In this document: in pieces, positions 13,329 through 24,800 of the stretch
How positions within the stretch are numbered: the stretch's first letter is position 1
Layout: the number at the start of each line of letters is the position of its first letter
NCBI RefSeq assembly: GCF_963966145.1
Contig: NC_091047.1
Location: forward strand, 18,848,001-18,912,000
DNA from: Tenebrio molitor
Lineage: Eukaryota > Arthropoda > Insecta > Coleoptera > Tenebrionidae
Direction of reading: 5' to 3'
DNA length: 64,000 nucleotides
Made by a program: the position numbers and the translations under genes
Notes under the pieces: generated by a model
The model's database searches: none
The model's input: the letters and a program-made list of their open reading frames with translations, nothing else
Told to the model about the DNA's origin: nothing

Positions 13329-13335
13329 TGACTCA
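13329..13335. promoter_or_regulatory. consensus AP-1 site upstream of kayak
   Basis: TGACTCA is a perfect AP-1 heptamer about 2 kb upstream of the main kayak start. As at 5495, it is followed by TCGCC. Fos/Jun dimers bind this motif, so autoregulation is a reasonable but untested inference. Confidence 0.45.
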
Positions 13336-15349
13336 TCGCCGATGTGGGTCCCGAAGTGTCCAGGTGACCCCCACGAAGACTCGGCCCGTTCGCTTTGTCT
13401 GGACGACGAGAGGGCACAGCCTCTCGCCGTACCGTGCTCGGTTCGACCCCCTTCGCGCTCTTCACTCCTGAAGGTCGTTTCAAGGCTACTACTGTAAAAT
13501 TTTTGTAGTCAACTTCTGCGAAGAATTCTTAGTCATCCACTCGAAGAATGCAGCGGGCGTTTTATGAATGGATTTGTAATCCGGACGGACGCATTTCAAA
13601 AGCGACGGTCAATATCTGTCGATATCGACTCGCGGTGATTCGATTCGAGTTTGCTGACGATGAGAATAAAAGAAAAATCTACAACTGATTGATTTTTTTT
13701 CCGTTTTTGGTCCAGTCGAATCACAGGTTATTTTTAACGCGTCTGCGTTATTGTCGAGCTGATTTGAATTGAGTTGGTCTAATGTCTCGAAAATTCGTCG
13801 GCTTGGTGGGTACGCCCACGTCGTTCAAGGTGACGTTATAACCTTTCGTTTCGTGTAAGTCTCAAGTATGCAACGTGCTATTAAATTCCACAACTTCTGT
13901 CATGATTTGCATCATCATTAGTAAATACTGAACGCACTCTCCCCGTGTTTATTGGCAGTTGGAAACGATCGTATTAATAGCTCGACAATTACCTTCGGTC
14001 GTTCTTAATTCGACTTATTCGGAATATCATTGTTGAATTTTCGAGTTGCGTCACTGCCGAATATAGAACTGTAAATTTTGCATCACTTTTAATTTTACGA
14101 ACGTCTAACTGTAAATTTTTAGTGCTCTTCCTTCTGTTGTAAATTACTTTTTTATGTGTACACTTTTAGAGCGTCAGACTAGGGGGGCGCGCATCGATAG
14201 CTAACGTATCGACGACATTGTCTTATCCGGGAAAACTATTGAGTAACGTACGCAAATATATGGACAGATACACACGTTTCAAATTAACTTGGCCAACGAA
14301 CGGCATTAATCAACGTCCAGTGCGTGCTTTTTTTCTGAAGCGGTGCCAAAATGTGCAGAACCTTGAATAGATCGGTCCGTAACTTGCACTCGGAAAATAT
14401 TGTCGATGTGCTTTGTTCTGCGGCGAAAATCTGCAAAATAAACATTGTCTAATGGCTTGCGAAAGGCTCCATTGGTGGCGTCGTTTTTCCTTGGAGTTTT
14501 TTTCGCTGTTGCCAAGTTAATTTGGGTTGATTAACCGCATGCTTCGCCGTTTAAAACGGAAGTTGCGGCAATAAAGATGGCGTCCAACTTTTCAAAGGAC
14601 TCTTTGACAGCGCACCGTGTGTCGTTGCTAATTAATCCGAACGATCGTCGAGTAGGTTTGTTGGATTTATCGGGAACAAACCTTTCTCGAAATTGATAAT
14701 GTTGCGTGTAAGTCGTTCTTATCGACACTCCAGGTATATCTGTTTCTAAATATTTACTTGTGCGATACGCGAACAGAACAGGTACAAATTGGACAATGTC
14801 CAACAATACGTGGGGGCAAGGTTGCGGGACTGTCTTTCCGAAAATCTAAAAGTGATCGGGGTAATTTTTGCCGATCGAAGCTTCCAGTTGGAGGAGGGCG
14901 GTTCAGAAATAATGGGAAAAATTCGACGTTCCCCCAGCAGGAACGTTCGACCGATATGCGTCGTCACGTGGTGTATTTGATGCAATAAAAGGAAAAAAGC
15001 GGAGGAAGTCGGGGCGATAAGCGTAATAAAACAATGAAATCTGAGTGATATAAATAAATGCAAAGTAGTTAATGCGAACTTAAAGCTACCTCGATCTAAA
15101 TAAAGCAGAGGTGGGCGACAAACCAAAATTCCCGCTTGGCAAATTCATTCTTCGACTGACTGAGCCTCGGGTAACGCAAAAGCTCAGCAGTCAACAAATT
15201 TTCGAACGAACGACTACGATTGTAAAGACAAAACGATATTCGAATATCATTCGTCACTGATTATTTTTCTTTTTTTTACTGTACCGCTCTCCGTTGTATA
15301 TTTTCTTTAAATTTTTTTTTGACGACACCGGTGTGGTACTCCGACGAAA

Positions 15350-17034
15350 ATGGCCTACCTAGATCAAAGGGAAATTGCTAATTTTCTCGCTCAGGAGTTA
15401 TTTTATCAGCAGGTATTTGTTTGTGTTTGATCCACCCTTCCCCTCACCACTAATAATGTCGAATGCTGCGACTAACACCGATTAACGTTGCGATCTCGCT
15501 TAACGATCGGTCAGATTCCTCCACCTTGCAATTCACTCACATCAGAGAGGCTACCAAGTCATTTCCTAGTTTAAAATTCTATTTTTAAACCTGACTAAAT
15601 AACGTCAACAAATAGCTAGCGTTTTATGTTGTTTTGTAATATATTGGCGGCGTGTGCTTTCTCCGTCATTATTTTCGGTTCGCGTTCGTCGTCACTGAAA
15701 CGTCCGACACTTCTTGGGCGCCGGAAAAGTCCCAAAGAGAAAAAAAGATGGGAGTACTGGTTGGCGCCACCGCAACTGCAAGTTACTCAAACACCACGTT
15801 TTTTTGTTTGATCGTGGTGCTGTATGGCAAACGGTGATTAGTAACTCGTCTTTCTTTTTTTGCAGTTCATAACTCTAGAAGGCATCAATTCGGGAGTACC
15901 AACTCGAACAACCCCTACTTTAACTCCGACGACTCTTCGAAGCATCGAGCAAACTTTTATTGAGTTACAATCTAAACCGGAATCACACGAAAACGAAGCC
16001 GGCTTTGTTCCACCTCTAGTTCATTCAATAGGTAAGTTTCGGGTTAGTGTCGGTGTGAATTGGTTAGTAATTAGTTTTTCGGTTGCAGGAAACAATCAGT
16101 ATATTTCGGCATCGGATGCTGATATTTATTCGTCAAAATCGCAGAACATGTGGCAAAATTCGCTGTCACAATCTAGTTCTGATTCTAATACCAGGTCGAC
16201 GCCGCCCTTGACCCAAAAAACTAGTCTAATCAACAATACGCCGAGTCAAACTAGACGCAACATGGGCGGCCGAAAACCCACGAAAGATCTCAACATCAGT
16301 CCGGAAGAAGAAGAAAGACGCCGAATTCGAAGGGAACGCAACAAAGCAGCGGCGGCGCGTTGCAGAAAGCGCAGAGTGGATCACACGAATTCGTTGGTTC
16401 AAGTGAGTTGCCTCGTTTTGTCGTTTTGTTGCGGTAGATGTGCTGACCGAGTGTCGTTTTGCAGGAAACCGACGAGCTGGAACAAAAGAAGCAAGCCCTT
16501 CAGGACGAAATACAAGAGCTTCAAACGCTGAAAGATCAACTGGAATGTATCCTAGAGTCGCACCGCTCGATGAATTGTCGCCTCCACTCGCAGAGTCCCC
16601 CCGACATCAAACCTTTCACATCTTACGAAAACAACAGGATCAACAGGGACAGAGTGAAACCAGAACTGATGGAATCGGTACCGAGCACGGTTTCGGACGA
16701 CACGTTTTCTTTACCCTCACCCGCTAAAAGAGTGATGTTGAGTTCCACCGTTCCAATCTCGAAACCTAGCAGACCGAATTTTTTGAATGTGATGTCGACC
16801 GCGCCCATAGGCAAAAATAATAATGTTACCGACATGGCGGGTATCTCGATAACCACGCCGTCGACCGGAATCCAATTCAATTTCGATTCGTTGATGGTGG
16901 GTGGTACCGGACTCACTCCGGTCTCAGCTCCTTTGGTGCCTTCGTGTAGCACGCAGCAAAGAAATATTCCTACCAGTGCTGCAGATATGACATCACCTGA
17001 TGCATGCGGACCCCCAAAACTCGTTAGTTTATAA
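15350..17034 (+). CDS. kay: Fos-family bZIP transcription factor (kayak)
   Basis: Four coding exons: 15350-15412, 15866-16031, 16089-16402 and 16465-17034. Together they give 370 aa, with GT-AG introns and a continuous frame. Residues about 150-172 are the Fos basic region (RRIRRERNKAAAARCRKRR). It is followed by a zipper with leucines at 179, 186, 193, 200 and 207 and a histidine at 214, the usual Fos arrangement. The protein ends GPPKLVSL, resembling the conserved C-terminal tail of Fos proteins. Kayak pairs with Jra/Jun to form AP-1 and acts in the nucleus in JNK-dependent closure, wound and stress responses. The intron at 16403-16464 splits the basic region from the zipper. The 5' exon is short (21 codons, MAYLDQREIANF) and a different N-terminus may come from 5159-5260. 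Family assignment is very firm; isoform use is inferred. Confidence 0.95.
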
Positions 17035-17800
17035 AAGAAGGAAATGTAGCCCAATTTGTACTATGTGAAAAATATTCATGTTGTATTATTTCACAATTAT
17101 TAAACTTAAAAGTTTATTTATTAATATTTTGTGACTTTTTTTCACATAACAATGTTGAGCTACAGTTTGGTGCGAAGCCGAGAGATCAACACACAGTTGG
17201 ACGAGCTCATATAACTGCAATGAAATATTTTAGAGTTTTTATGACTGCCGCATGTTCTTGTGTCCAACATTTACCAACCATGTTTAGTATTCTTGAAACC
17301 AAACCAAAAATATTTATTACTAATTTATTAGTAATGTTCTAGTGTCATTTCATTATTTATTGTTATGTTTTAAAATAGTCATTTGTATATAACTTATACT
17401 AAACATGGACCAAAAATGTCAAAGTGCTCAAGCTATTTTGCTATGCTAAATGCAGATTTATTTTTTGCTACCAAGAAATGCCTTTTTTGTAACGAAAAAA
17501 ATCTGTATATTTTCACTTAACGCAAAGTTATTCCCTCCATACATTTTTATATGATAGATTGTAAGGTTAATGTTATATTTTTGCAATAGGAGTGCTCCTA
17601 TTCCAATAAGCGAATTTGTGTTATTATTATTAAGTATATAATTAATAATATATTGAGAATACTTTTAACAAATAGGACTATGAGCAATACTGTGGTTGCA
17701 ATATTTGTGACCACTTGTCAATTTTATAGAGAGTTCGACAAATTTTGTATTTATTTTATGCAATGCCAATTATAAGAAATAAATTTTATCTTTTAAATTC
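17035..17800 (+). promoter_or_regulatory. kay: kayak 3'UTR with AU-rich motifs and polyA signal
   Basis: The AT-rich stretch after the kayak stop contains about six ATTTA pentamers (near 17113, 17309, 17322, 17353, 17456 and 17750). It ends in an AATAAA at 17778-17783. Fos mRNAs of vertebrates are destabilised by AU-rich elements. A similar role here is inferred, since pentamers are also expected by chance in such AT-rich DNA. Confidence 0.5.
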
Positions 17801-18174
17801 CCCGACTTTTACTTCGTTGCTAAACACCCTGAAAAACTTCCGACTTAAAAAAAGATGGAACTTAGATGAAAACGGGTTAGCAATACATACTGTGAGAGAT
17901 TGGATTTGTTCCTAGAATTACGATGTGAAAATATACAGTTGGTTTTCAGTAAAGTTATTCATTCATGTAGTAAGTAGTTTTACTAGAGTAGTCTTACTAG
18001 TATACCAAATGAACGAAAAACTTACTAAACCTACTTATCAACTGAAAAGTTAAACTACTACGGTGTTGGCTTAACTTATAATTTTATGTAGGTAGGTATA
18101 TTATTTTTATTTAAAAAATGCAACATACAAGGTTTTCTATTTAAAATGTTAAATAATCGCTATATAATAGTATA

Positions 18175-18545
18175 TTATGATACAAGTTTATAAGGAAGTC
18201 TTTAAAGCACGTGCTTTTAACGTCGCAAGTGCTTTAAAGACCCTTATAAACGTGTATCATATGCTATTTTTTATTATACCTGCACTACAATCTGAAAATT
18301 ATAACAAAAAAAGTAAACTGAAATACCTTTTCCGAAGTAATCCGTGTCATTAATCGTTTATATAGAAATGGTGAATTGTTGTTGTTTCGTTGCTATTATG
18401 TGTACATTTTCTATAAATGTCTATTTATCATTGTTCAAAATGTAGGTGAATTTGTTGTTACTTAAGCAACCCTTAAAGCTTTAGTGTTTTAAAGGCCCTT
18501 TTTCGCACGCATGTCAAAAACAGGGTTTATGATTCAGGTATAACA
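18175..18545. repeat. repeat with hairpin; inverted copy at 50.8 kb
   Basis: The segment starts with a hairpin (AAGTCTTTAAAGCACGTGC pairing with GTGCTTTAAAGACCCTTAT). It continues through TACCTGCACTACAATCTGAA to AGCAACCCTTAAAGCTTTAG. The reverse complement occurs at about 50812-51110 with good similarity. Function unknown; probably a nonautonomous element. Confidence 0.75.
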
Positions 18546-18621
18546 AAAAATGTTTTAATAATAAAATACAAATGCTATAGAAAAAAATAGAATATTTTAG
18601 AAGCAATATTTTAAACTTAAC

Positions 18622-18762
18622 TTAGACTTGATCTTCTTCCATCATTTCACTATTAGAATCGAATTTTTCATCTTCTGATGCTGAATCTTGCAGGCTTTCT
18701 GGTGTTTCTGTTACAACATCGTTAATTAGACGACGTCCAACATACCGATCGAAATTACTCAT
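18622..18762 (-). CDS. short acidic ORF, 46 aa
   Basis: The frame begins MSNFDRYVGRRLINDVV and ends EMMEEDQV before a TAA. After a basic start, the last two thirds are dominated by Asp, Glu and Ser. I do not recognise a family. It lies between a repeat shared with 50.8 kb and a hairpin at 18948-19061. It could be the last remnant of a transposon ORF, a terminal exon of an undetected gene, or chance. Its biased composition is the only argument for coding. Confidence 0.25.
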   Translation of the reverse strand: MSNFDRYVGRRLINDVVTETPESLQDSASEDEKFDSNSEMMEEDQV

Positions 18763-18947
18763 TTACTTCTCAAGACTATTAAGGACTAGTTATAAAGTTA
18801 AAAATATCTGTTAGTCTGTTACCAGATTATCATAGCTCAAATCAGGCCTATCTTGCTTCATGTTTTCATAGCATTTCAAGATGCTACACTTAGTTCCTCG
18901 AGACACAAATTTCCGCATCGTGTTTAAGAATATTTGGTAGGTATATT

Positions 18948-19061
18948 CTGTAACGAGGTTAGAATGAAAATTCGATCTACGAGTAGAAGATTCCGAGCAC
19001 GAGCGTCAGCGAGCGTGAGGAACCACGAGGAGATATAATTTTCCTTCTAACCGAGTAACAG
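18948..19061. repeat. hairpin with GC-rich loop
   Basis: The left arm CTGTAACGAGGTTAGAATG pairs with the right arm CTTCTAACCGAGTAACAG. The loop (CGAGCACGAGCGTCAGCGAG) is rich in CG dinucleotides. Same architecture as the other hairpins of this class. Confidence 0.7.
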
Positions 19062-19245
19062 GCTGTATTTTCTCCACGACCATGTAATAATTCTCCACGA
19101 GCAGGAAGTCACAAAACAATTAGGACACCGCATTGATATCTGACACTGACAGTTTTGAAATCCATGGCAATCTATGTATTTCGTTGAGCATAATTATGGA
19201 ATATTCATTCAGTTACTTGTTATGGAATGAAAATAACTACAAAAT

Positions 19246-19467
19246 ACAGGGTTATTCTAAAGTAGACTCAGGTTGCAAAAAACCACTTGTCATTTGCAAC
19301 AGCATTTTTTCAATAATTTTGAACCAAATAAAGGCACAAAGGGACCAGAAAATCATACTTTGGATTGAGTATTTTCCATATAGCTATAGTTTTCAAGTAA
19401 TTTCAAATGACTAATGCCCTAAAAGTTCTGTTGCAAATGCAAAGTGGTTTTTTGCAACTTGAGTGAA
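19246..19467. repeat. foldback MITE fragment
   Basis: The start CAGGGTTATTCTAAAG and the following GGTTGCAAAAAACCACTTG are repeated inverted near 19430-19467 (CAAAGTGGTTTTTTGCAACT). The next bases to about 19640 match, in reverse, the right half of the element at 30272-30601 (AAATTTATGGTTGCCGCTCC and GTGTGAACGGTGTG). Confidence 0.65.
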
Positions 19468-20147
19468 CTTTAAATGATTGTAGTCGAAGTGGGCGTGAAA
19501 ACTGAATGTAAAATTTATGGTTGCCGCTCCACATAAAAAAACATCAAAATGATGTGAATAAGTGAGTACACACCGTTCACACAAGGCAGTTAAATTGGGT
19601 GCAAAACAACTCAATATTTCTGGATTCAATCGTTAATTTAAAAAAAAAAAAAAAAATTAAGTTGACCAATCAGAAGATCGCTGTTCATTTCTGGTGGTAA
19701 ATTCAACGAACACTTTAAATTGCTTAGCAACATAATTCTATTAGTAATTTAGTAATTTTTATTATTCATGCACATTACACGTTACTTAATAAGTGAAGGA
19801 AAGAACTTAGTTTTCTGGTGAAAATTGCTCGAACACTATTACCCAATTTGAAAAATTCATAACTAAGAAACTATTGTACCCTGAATATTTTTTTGAACGT
19901 TTTTCACCTCCTTTAAATATGAACCGCCAGTTCTGGGACACTCTGTATAAGCATAAAAGTAAGTCGAAAAAAAGCATACAGATAAAATATAAGCGTAAAA
20001 CTACGAAAAAAACAAAAAAAGCGCAAAAAACATAGTGTCGAATAGTTTGTTTTTATACGATTCGTAAAGAAATGAATTGATTTTGTTGCTGCTTTTAATT
20101 TTTGTTGTAAGCATAAAACTTATAAATCCGATCTTTAATCATGATAC

Positions 20148-20994
20148 AGTGTGGAAACTTTAACTGGAATAAAATTCATAACTTCGACATAGGCGGTTTT
20201 TGTAAAAAATCCCGAAACAGGCCGATTTTTGTTTTTCCTTGCTCACATTTTGGCGCATATGGTTTTTGCATATCTCTTCCCGGAAGTGAGCAACCATCCC
20301 TAACTTTTTTTTTCAAATGGAATGGTATGACTAGTGACACCTCGTTTGAAAGCTTACTTTGCAAGAAATAGAACGCACTATTTTTTTCCTGAATATTTTC
20401 AAAGCCTACGTGCTAAAAAATAAAAACCAATTTTATAAGTTGAATTGTATTTAATGCAACAAATGCTCAAAATGGGCATCGTTTCTTTCTTGGCAAATTG
20501 CAAATCGATAGTAACTTGTAAGTATCCCTTACGTTTTGTAACATTTCCGATGTGATTTGCCTAATTTCATCTCCAATACGTTGCCTAAGATCTTCAATAC
20601 TGTTCGGTTTTAGGCATGAAATTAGGCAAATCACATCGGAAATGTTATAAAACGTAAGGGATGCATGTTACTATCGATTTGCAATTGGCCAAGAACAAAT
20701 GGTGTCAATTTTGAACATTTGTTGCATTTGTAGGCTTTGAAAATATTCAGGAAAAAAATAGTTCGTTAAGTATTCTTTGCGAAGTAGGCTTTCAAACGGG
20801 GTGTCACTTGGCATACCCTTCCATTTGAAAAAAAAGAGTTAGGGGTGGTTGCGGGCTTCCGGGGGCAGATATGCAAAAACCATATGCGCCAAATTGTGGG
20901 CAAGGAAAAACAAAAATCGACCTGTTTCGGGATTTTTTACAAAAACCGTCTATGCCCAAGTTATGAATTTTATTCCAGTTAAAGTTTCCACACT
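20148..20994. mobile_element. palindromic transposon carrying two transposase C-termini
   Basis: The outer ends AGTGTGGAAACTTTAACTGG are inverted copies, and the symmetry continues almost to the centre near 20590-20620. Read on the - strand, the left half encodes EDLRQRIGDEIRQITSEMLQ, then a diverged stretch ending near the arm. This is the usual C-terminus of a mariner-like (DUF4817-associated) transposase. The right half carries the same segment in the opposite orientation. It therefore looks like two 3' ends of one transposon joined head to head. Confidence 0.75.
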
Positions 20995-21009
20995 ACGTAT
21001 AGTTATCTA

Positions 21010-21403
21010 CCGGGACATTTTTTTAACTTTGAACATAGTCCATACTTATTCCCTATGTTCAATTTTAAAAAACACAGATCAATGCATTGTAAGTTGCTAT
21101 GCAACCAACTATACCGAACACCAGAGATTTTGAAATAATGTTAAAAATTGTTCCGATTGATGGAATTGGTCTATCATGTGTTGCATTGGAAATGTCACGC
21201 ACATTTCTAATGCTCTGATTGGCATAGAATAACTGCATTATGTGTATTTGTTCTTCAAATAACTTGACCATTTTGTTAAACTGTCAAGTTTTTATTTTCG
21301 TTACCTTGGTTACGTGATTACATACATGCATTGACCTGCGTTTCTTAAAACTGAATATAGGGAATAAGTATGGGCTATGTTCAATGTTAAAAAAATGTCC
21401 CGG
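21010..21403 (-). mobile_element. TA-flanked MITE with transposase N-terminal relic
   Basis: Inverted ends CCGGGACATTTTTTTAAC lie next to TA on both sides. The - strand frame inside reads YANQSIRNVRDISNATHDRP, then PSIGTIFNII. This resembles the N-terminal helix-turn-helix segment of DUF4817-type transposases. It lies directly beside the element at 20148-20994. Confidence 0.7.
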
Positions 21404-21710
21404 TATAAACCGGCAGTCTCGAGACCCTAGATAAAGAACGACTTGAGACTGCCCCTGCAGCTGCAACATTCTTGACATTATGTATGCACATGATGCACAT
21501 AGAGCATTTTCGACAACATTTGTATTGTAGGAGTAATGAATTACAAATTTTGATTACCTACGAAGTTGTTTCATTCCTTATAAGTTATATTTATCACAGT
21601 TTTCGCTTTTTATTACAAGAATTATTATGTTATAAATAGATTTTACCTCATCACTGCGCTAACCCCGCCCCTTTAGGAACTGAAAAGTACACACAACGCA
21701 TGACCTCGCT

Positions 21711-21750
21711 AATAAAATATGTGCGGACGATTCGGATGGGAGTTTCACTT
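21711..21750 (+). promoter_or_regulatory. candidate core promoter of the galectin gene
   Basis: AATAAAATAT at 21711-21720 is a TATA-like box. TTTCACTT at about 21743-21750 is a plausible initiator roughly 30-35 bp further on and about 85 bp before the galectin ATG. Suggestive only. Confidence 0.3.
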
Positions 21751-21832
21751 AACTATTCGTTGACCATTTTGTCTGCAGCACAATAAAAAAAGTTGTACTA
21801 TTTACGTGGTTGAAGTTTAATTGAAAGAAAAC

Positions 21833-24800
21833 ATGGAGAAACCCATTGTCAATCCCGTAAGTAATAAATCTGGTCAATTTGCACCTGTTATAATAAACAG
21901 ACTGAATTGTAGCAAATACCCTACTCGGGGGAGATACCAGGTGGAGTACAACAGGGAAAAATGGTTAGAATTCAGGGCGCCGTCCCACAGCATGCCGATA
22001 GGTTGCTTTATTGGAAACTGAACGAAAATTTATGGTTGACTAGTTGAATTTTAGATTTAACATCAACTTTCAAACGGGCCCAAACAGTAAACCTAAAGAT
22101 GACACAGCTCTACACCTTTCAGTTAGATTGAAGCAAGGTTATGTTGCAAGAAACTCGTACCGCGATGGAAGTTGGGGAAATGAAGATGGAAAAGGAAGAC
22201 TTCCAATCGGACTGGGACAGCAGTTTGAGATAATTGTGTTACCTGACGCTAACGATTTCAAAGTGAGCCTCATCTCGTGACACGTTTTAACTTGACAAGT
22301 CACAGCGTTACACATAATTGTTTTGATGAGAGGAAAAATGATGTCATCACGGTATTATCAAGGCAATGATTTATAACCTCTTTTCAGATAGCCATAAATG
22401 GCGGACATTTTTGTGAATTTCCATACATCATACCGAAAGAGAAAATTTCCCATTTGTTGATCGACGGCGACGTTGTAGTCACGCTGATATCTTGGGAAGG
22501 TATGTTACCGTCGGCACCTCCAGAGGGAGGCGATGTAGCTCGTCACGCTTCCAAAGTGGAAGGTGCGAGTGCTCCTGGAACACCCCAAGGGCCCCCAGCT
22601 GGTCCGCTTGGGCCTCAAGGTTTTGGACCGCCACAGCAAGGGTACGGACCGCCTCCACAAGGTTATGGACCTCCACCACAAGGTGGACCACAGGGCTATG
22701 GACCGCCGCCCCAAGGGTATGGACCACCGCCACAAGGTTTTGGTGGACAAGGGTATGGCCCGCCGCTGCCACCAGGGGTAAGTAACAGTATTTTTTCAAG
22801 TTGAATCACGTTATTATCCAGACTGTATTTTTTATATTTGAATGGTTTAAAAAAAATATTCTTAATTTTGCGACGCTTTCGTGACATTTCTTTAATCCTT
22901 TTAATTTATAAAGCTATTAGCAATGATACGTTGTTTTGTGTGTAGGTATTTTAATTGGGTAAATTATTACCAAAACTCTTTTCATGGATGATGTCAAGGT
23001 TAATCATTTTAATTGGAATTTGTAACTTATTCAAGATTACTTTTCAGAATCTGAGTGATGTTATACAAGAATTATTTATAGATGATTTTAAATATAGTAT
23101 ACTATGTATCACCAAGATATAATGTGCTATTTAAAGTTATGATTTTATGTACTTAAAAGATCATAAAAACTGTGTCCAGTTGCGGAATTAAAATTTCGGT
23201 TTCAGGCAGTATTTTCTTGTCACTTCAACAAAATCTCTGTAAATCTTTTACTGTCATCTTTACTGACATTCAAAAATTAAACTTTTCTGTCAGTCACCCA
23301 GTCATTTTTTTAATTTTGAGTTTTCAGTTAATTGCACTGACGGCCGTATTCACCAACGTCAGTTAAAGTTAACTGTAGGTTAAATTATACCACAGACCAT
23401 CAACAGAATTAAGACTTTCAAAACCCGTATAAAACATGGGAGACACTGACAACACTAGCGCTGCTCTAGCGTTAGGCCAAACTAAATTACCGAATTTACT
23501 CCTTAATCCGATCGGGAATTTCCGTTTAAAAAGAAGGTTGATTTGAATATTAATTAATAATGTCATCAGTAATTTTGAATTTTCTAATTTCTGTCAAGGT
23601 TTAGTCAATAAATTTTATAAGTTCTACAAAATAAATTACTCCAAACCAGTATCTTGAGATAATTTTTCGTTATCTTTTTATTTGGTAAGTTATCTTTTTC
23701 TTTTTGAAAAAATACGAAATATGGTTTTTCAGATCGCAATTTTTATTTTATTTATTTGGATATGGGAAAAATTAAACATAAATGCTTTGTAAACAACAAA
23801 ATCGGCGATAAAAAATAAACATTTTAAATTTCAAAAATTAGAAGAACAAAGGAAAGGATGGATAGAAGCTTTAGGTAAATGTTGCACCACCCTTCAAAAC
23901 AGATAATGCCTTTATTTGCGAGAAACATTTTAGCAACAATTTCTTTACTCAAAAAACAAAACCCCATAAATACGCCCTGCCGTCGATTTTTCTTCGTGAA
24001 GAGAAACAAACTTCAATAAACAATGTTAGACCAGCTGAACAAATTGAAAATTCTACGATTACTGAAAATCCCACTGTAGAGAATCTAATCCTTCCTGTTA
24101 TGCCCAAGGCTCAAAATAGACACCCAACAAAATCTTCTAGTGTGTGGCAAGTACTTGAATGCAAGAAAGTTAGTAGTCTTACTTCAAAAGGTAGAAACAT
24201 TTATTATACCGAGTATCAACCACCAAACCTGGCCATAGGCACATTACACATATTAATAGCATATTATATTATAAGTGATAGAAATGCATCATTATACAAG
24301 AGTGAGAATTTTGACCGTCGAGTGCGCTTGCGCACGAGTGGGACACTTCTCACGAGTTTCATAATGGCATTTCGATCACGTGTGATATACGACGTTTTAT
24401 CTTACAGGTGCAACTATTGCAAAAATCCAAGTAATGCAGTTTCATTCAAGTAAAATGACAGCTGTCAAATTTAGTCACTTGTGAGTGATTTATGTCAAGT
24501 TAAATGGCAACTGTCAAATTAACTCACTAGTGAGTACTTTATCTCACTTGTGATTAAAATTTGACTTCTGTCACCGAAAACAATGGTCTAAGGTAGCTCA
24601 AAAACTTCACCTGTAAGATAAAATAATATATGAGTTGCTACGAAATATATTATTGTGTAATGTCATACAATGCCATCAGGAATCTTTTGATGTAGGTAAC
24701 GTAGAAAGTAGAAATACTTTTGAAATTTGGAAAAGGGAAGAACGATCACAGAACAGTATTATGCTCAATTATTGGGTAAATTTGACGAAACAATAATATG

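Larger units (their letters stand above)
5261..15349. other. kayak upstream or first-intron region
   Basis: About 10 kb without a supported internal coding exon. It contains perfect AP-1 (13329) and CRE (7717, 12265) palindromes, diverged repeats (about 7960-8290 against 8800-9000), a decayed Tc1/mariner element (9021-10243) and an adjoining element (10246-11331). About 11.65-13.6 kb is locally richer in G+C, which could mark promoters or enhancers of a regulated immediate-early-type gene. A possible untranslated first exon ending in AGAAG before GTACGT at 12513 is only a guess. Confidence 0.4.
17801..21832. other. repeat-rich spacer between kayak and galectin
   Basis: No supported host gene. 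It holds hairpins at 18175-18262 and 18948-19061, a segment repeated in inverted orientation near 50.8-51.1 kb, a short acidic ORF on the - strand (18622-18762), MITE pieces at 19246-19640, and two adjoining foldback elements (20148-20994 and 21010-21403). The last few hundred bases lead to the galectin start. Confidence 0.55.

Noticed and set aside
12133..13497. Several open frames of 60-80 codons in the GC-rich kayak upstream region
   Set aside because: They overlap on both strands, encode no recognisable motif and are expected where stop codons are depleted by higher GC.
14306..15126. - strand frames of 69-126 codons just upstream of kayak
   Set aside because: No family resemblance and they overlap + strand frames; better read as promoter or 5'UTR DNA.
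15860..16727. Read-through frames extending kayak exons into introns
   Set aside because: GT-AG boundaries with consistent phases remove these extensions, and the spliced product restores an intact bZIP domain.
22479..22887. Long frames on both strands over the galectin repeat exon
   Set aside because: They are shadows of the repetitive, GC-rich PPQGYGPP coding sequence; the galectin frame is the one that continues the sugar-binding domain.
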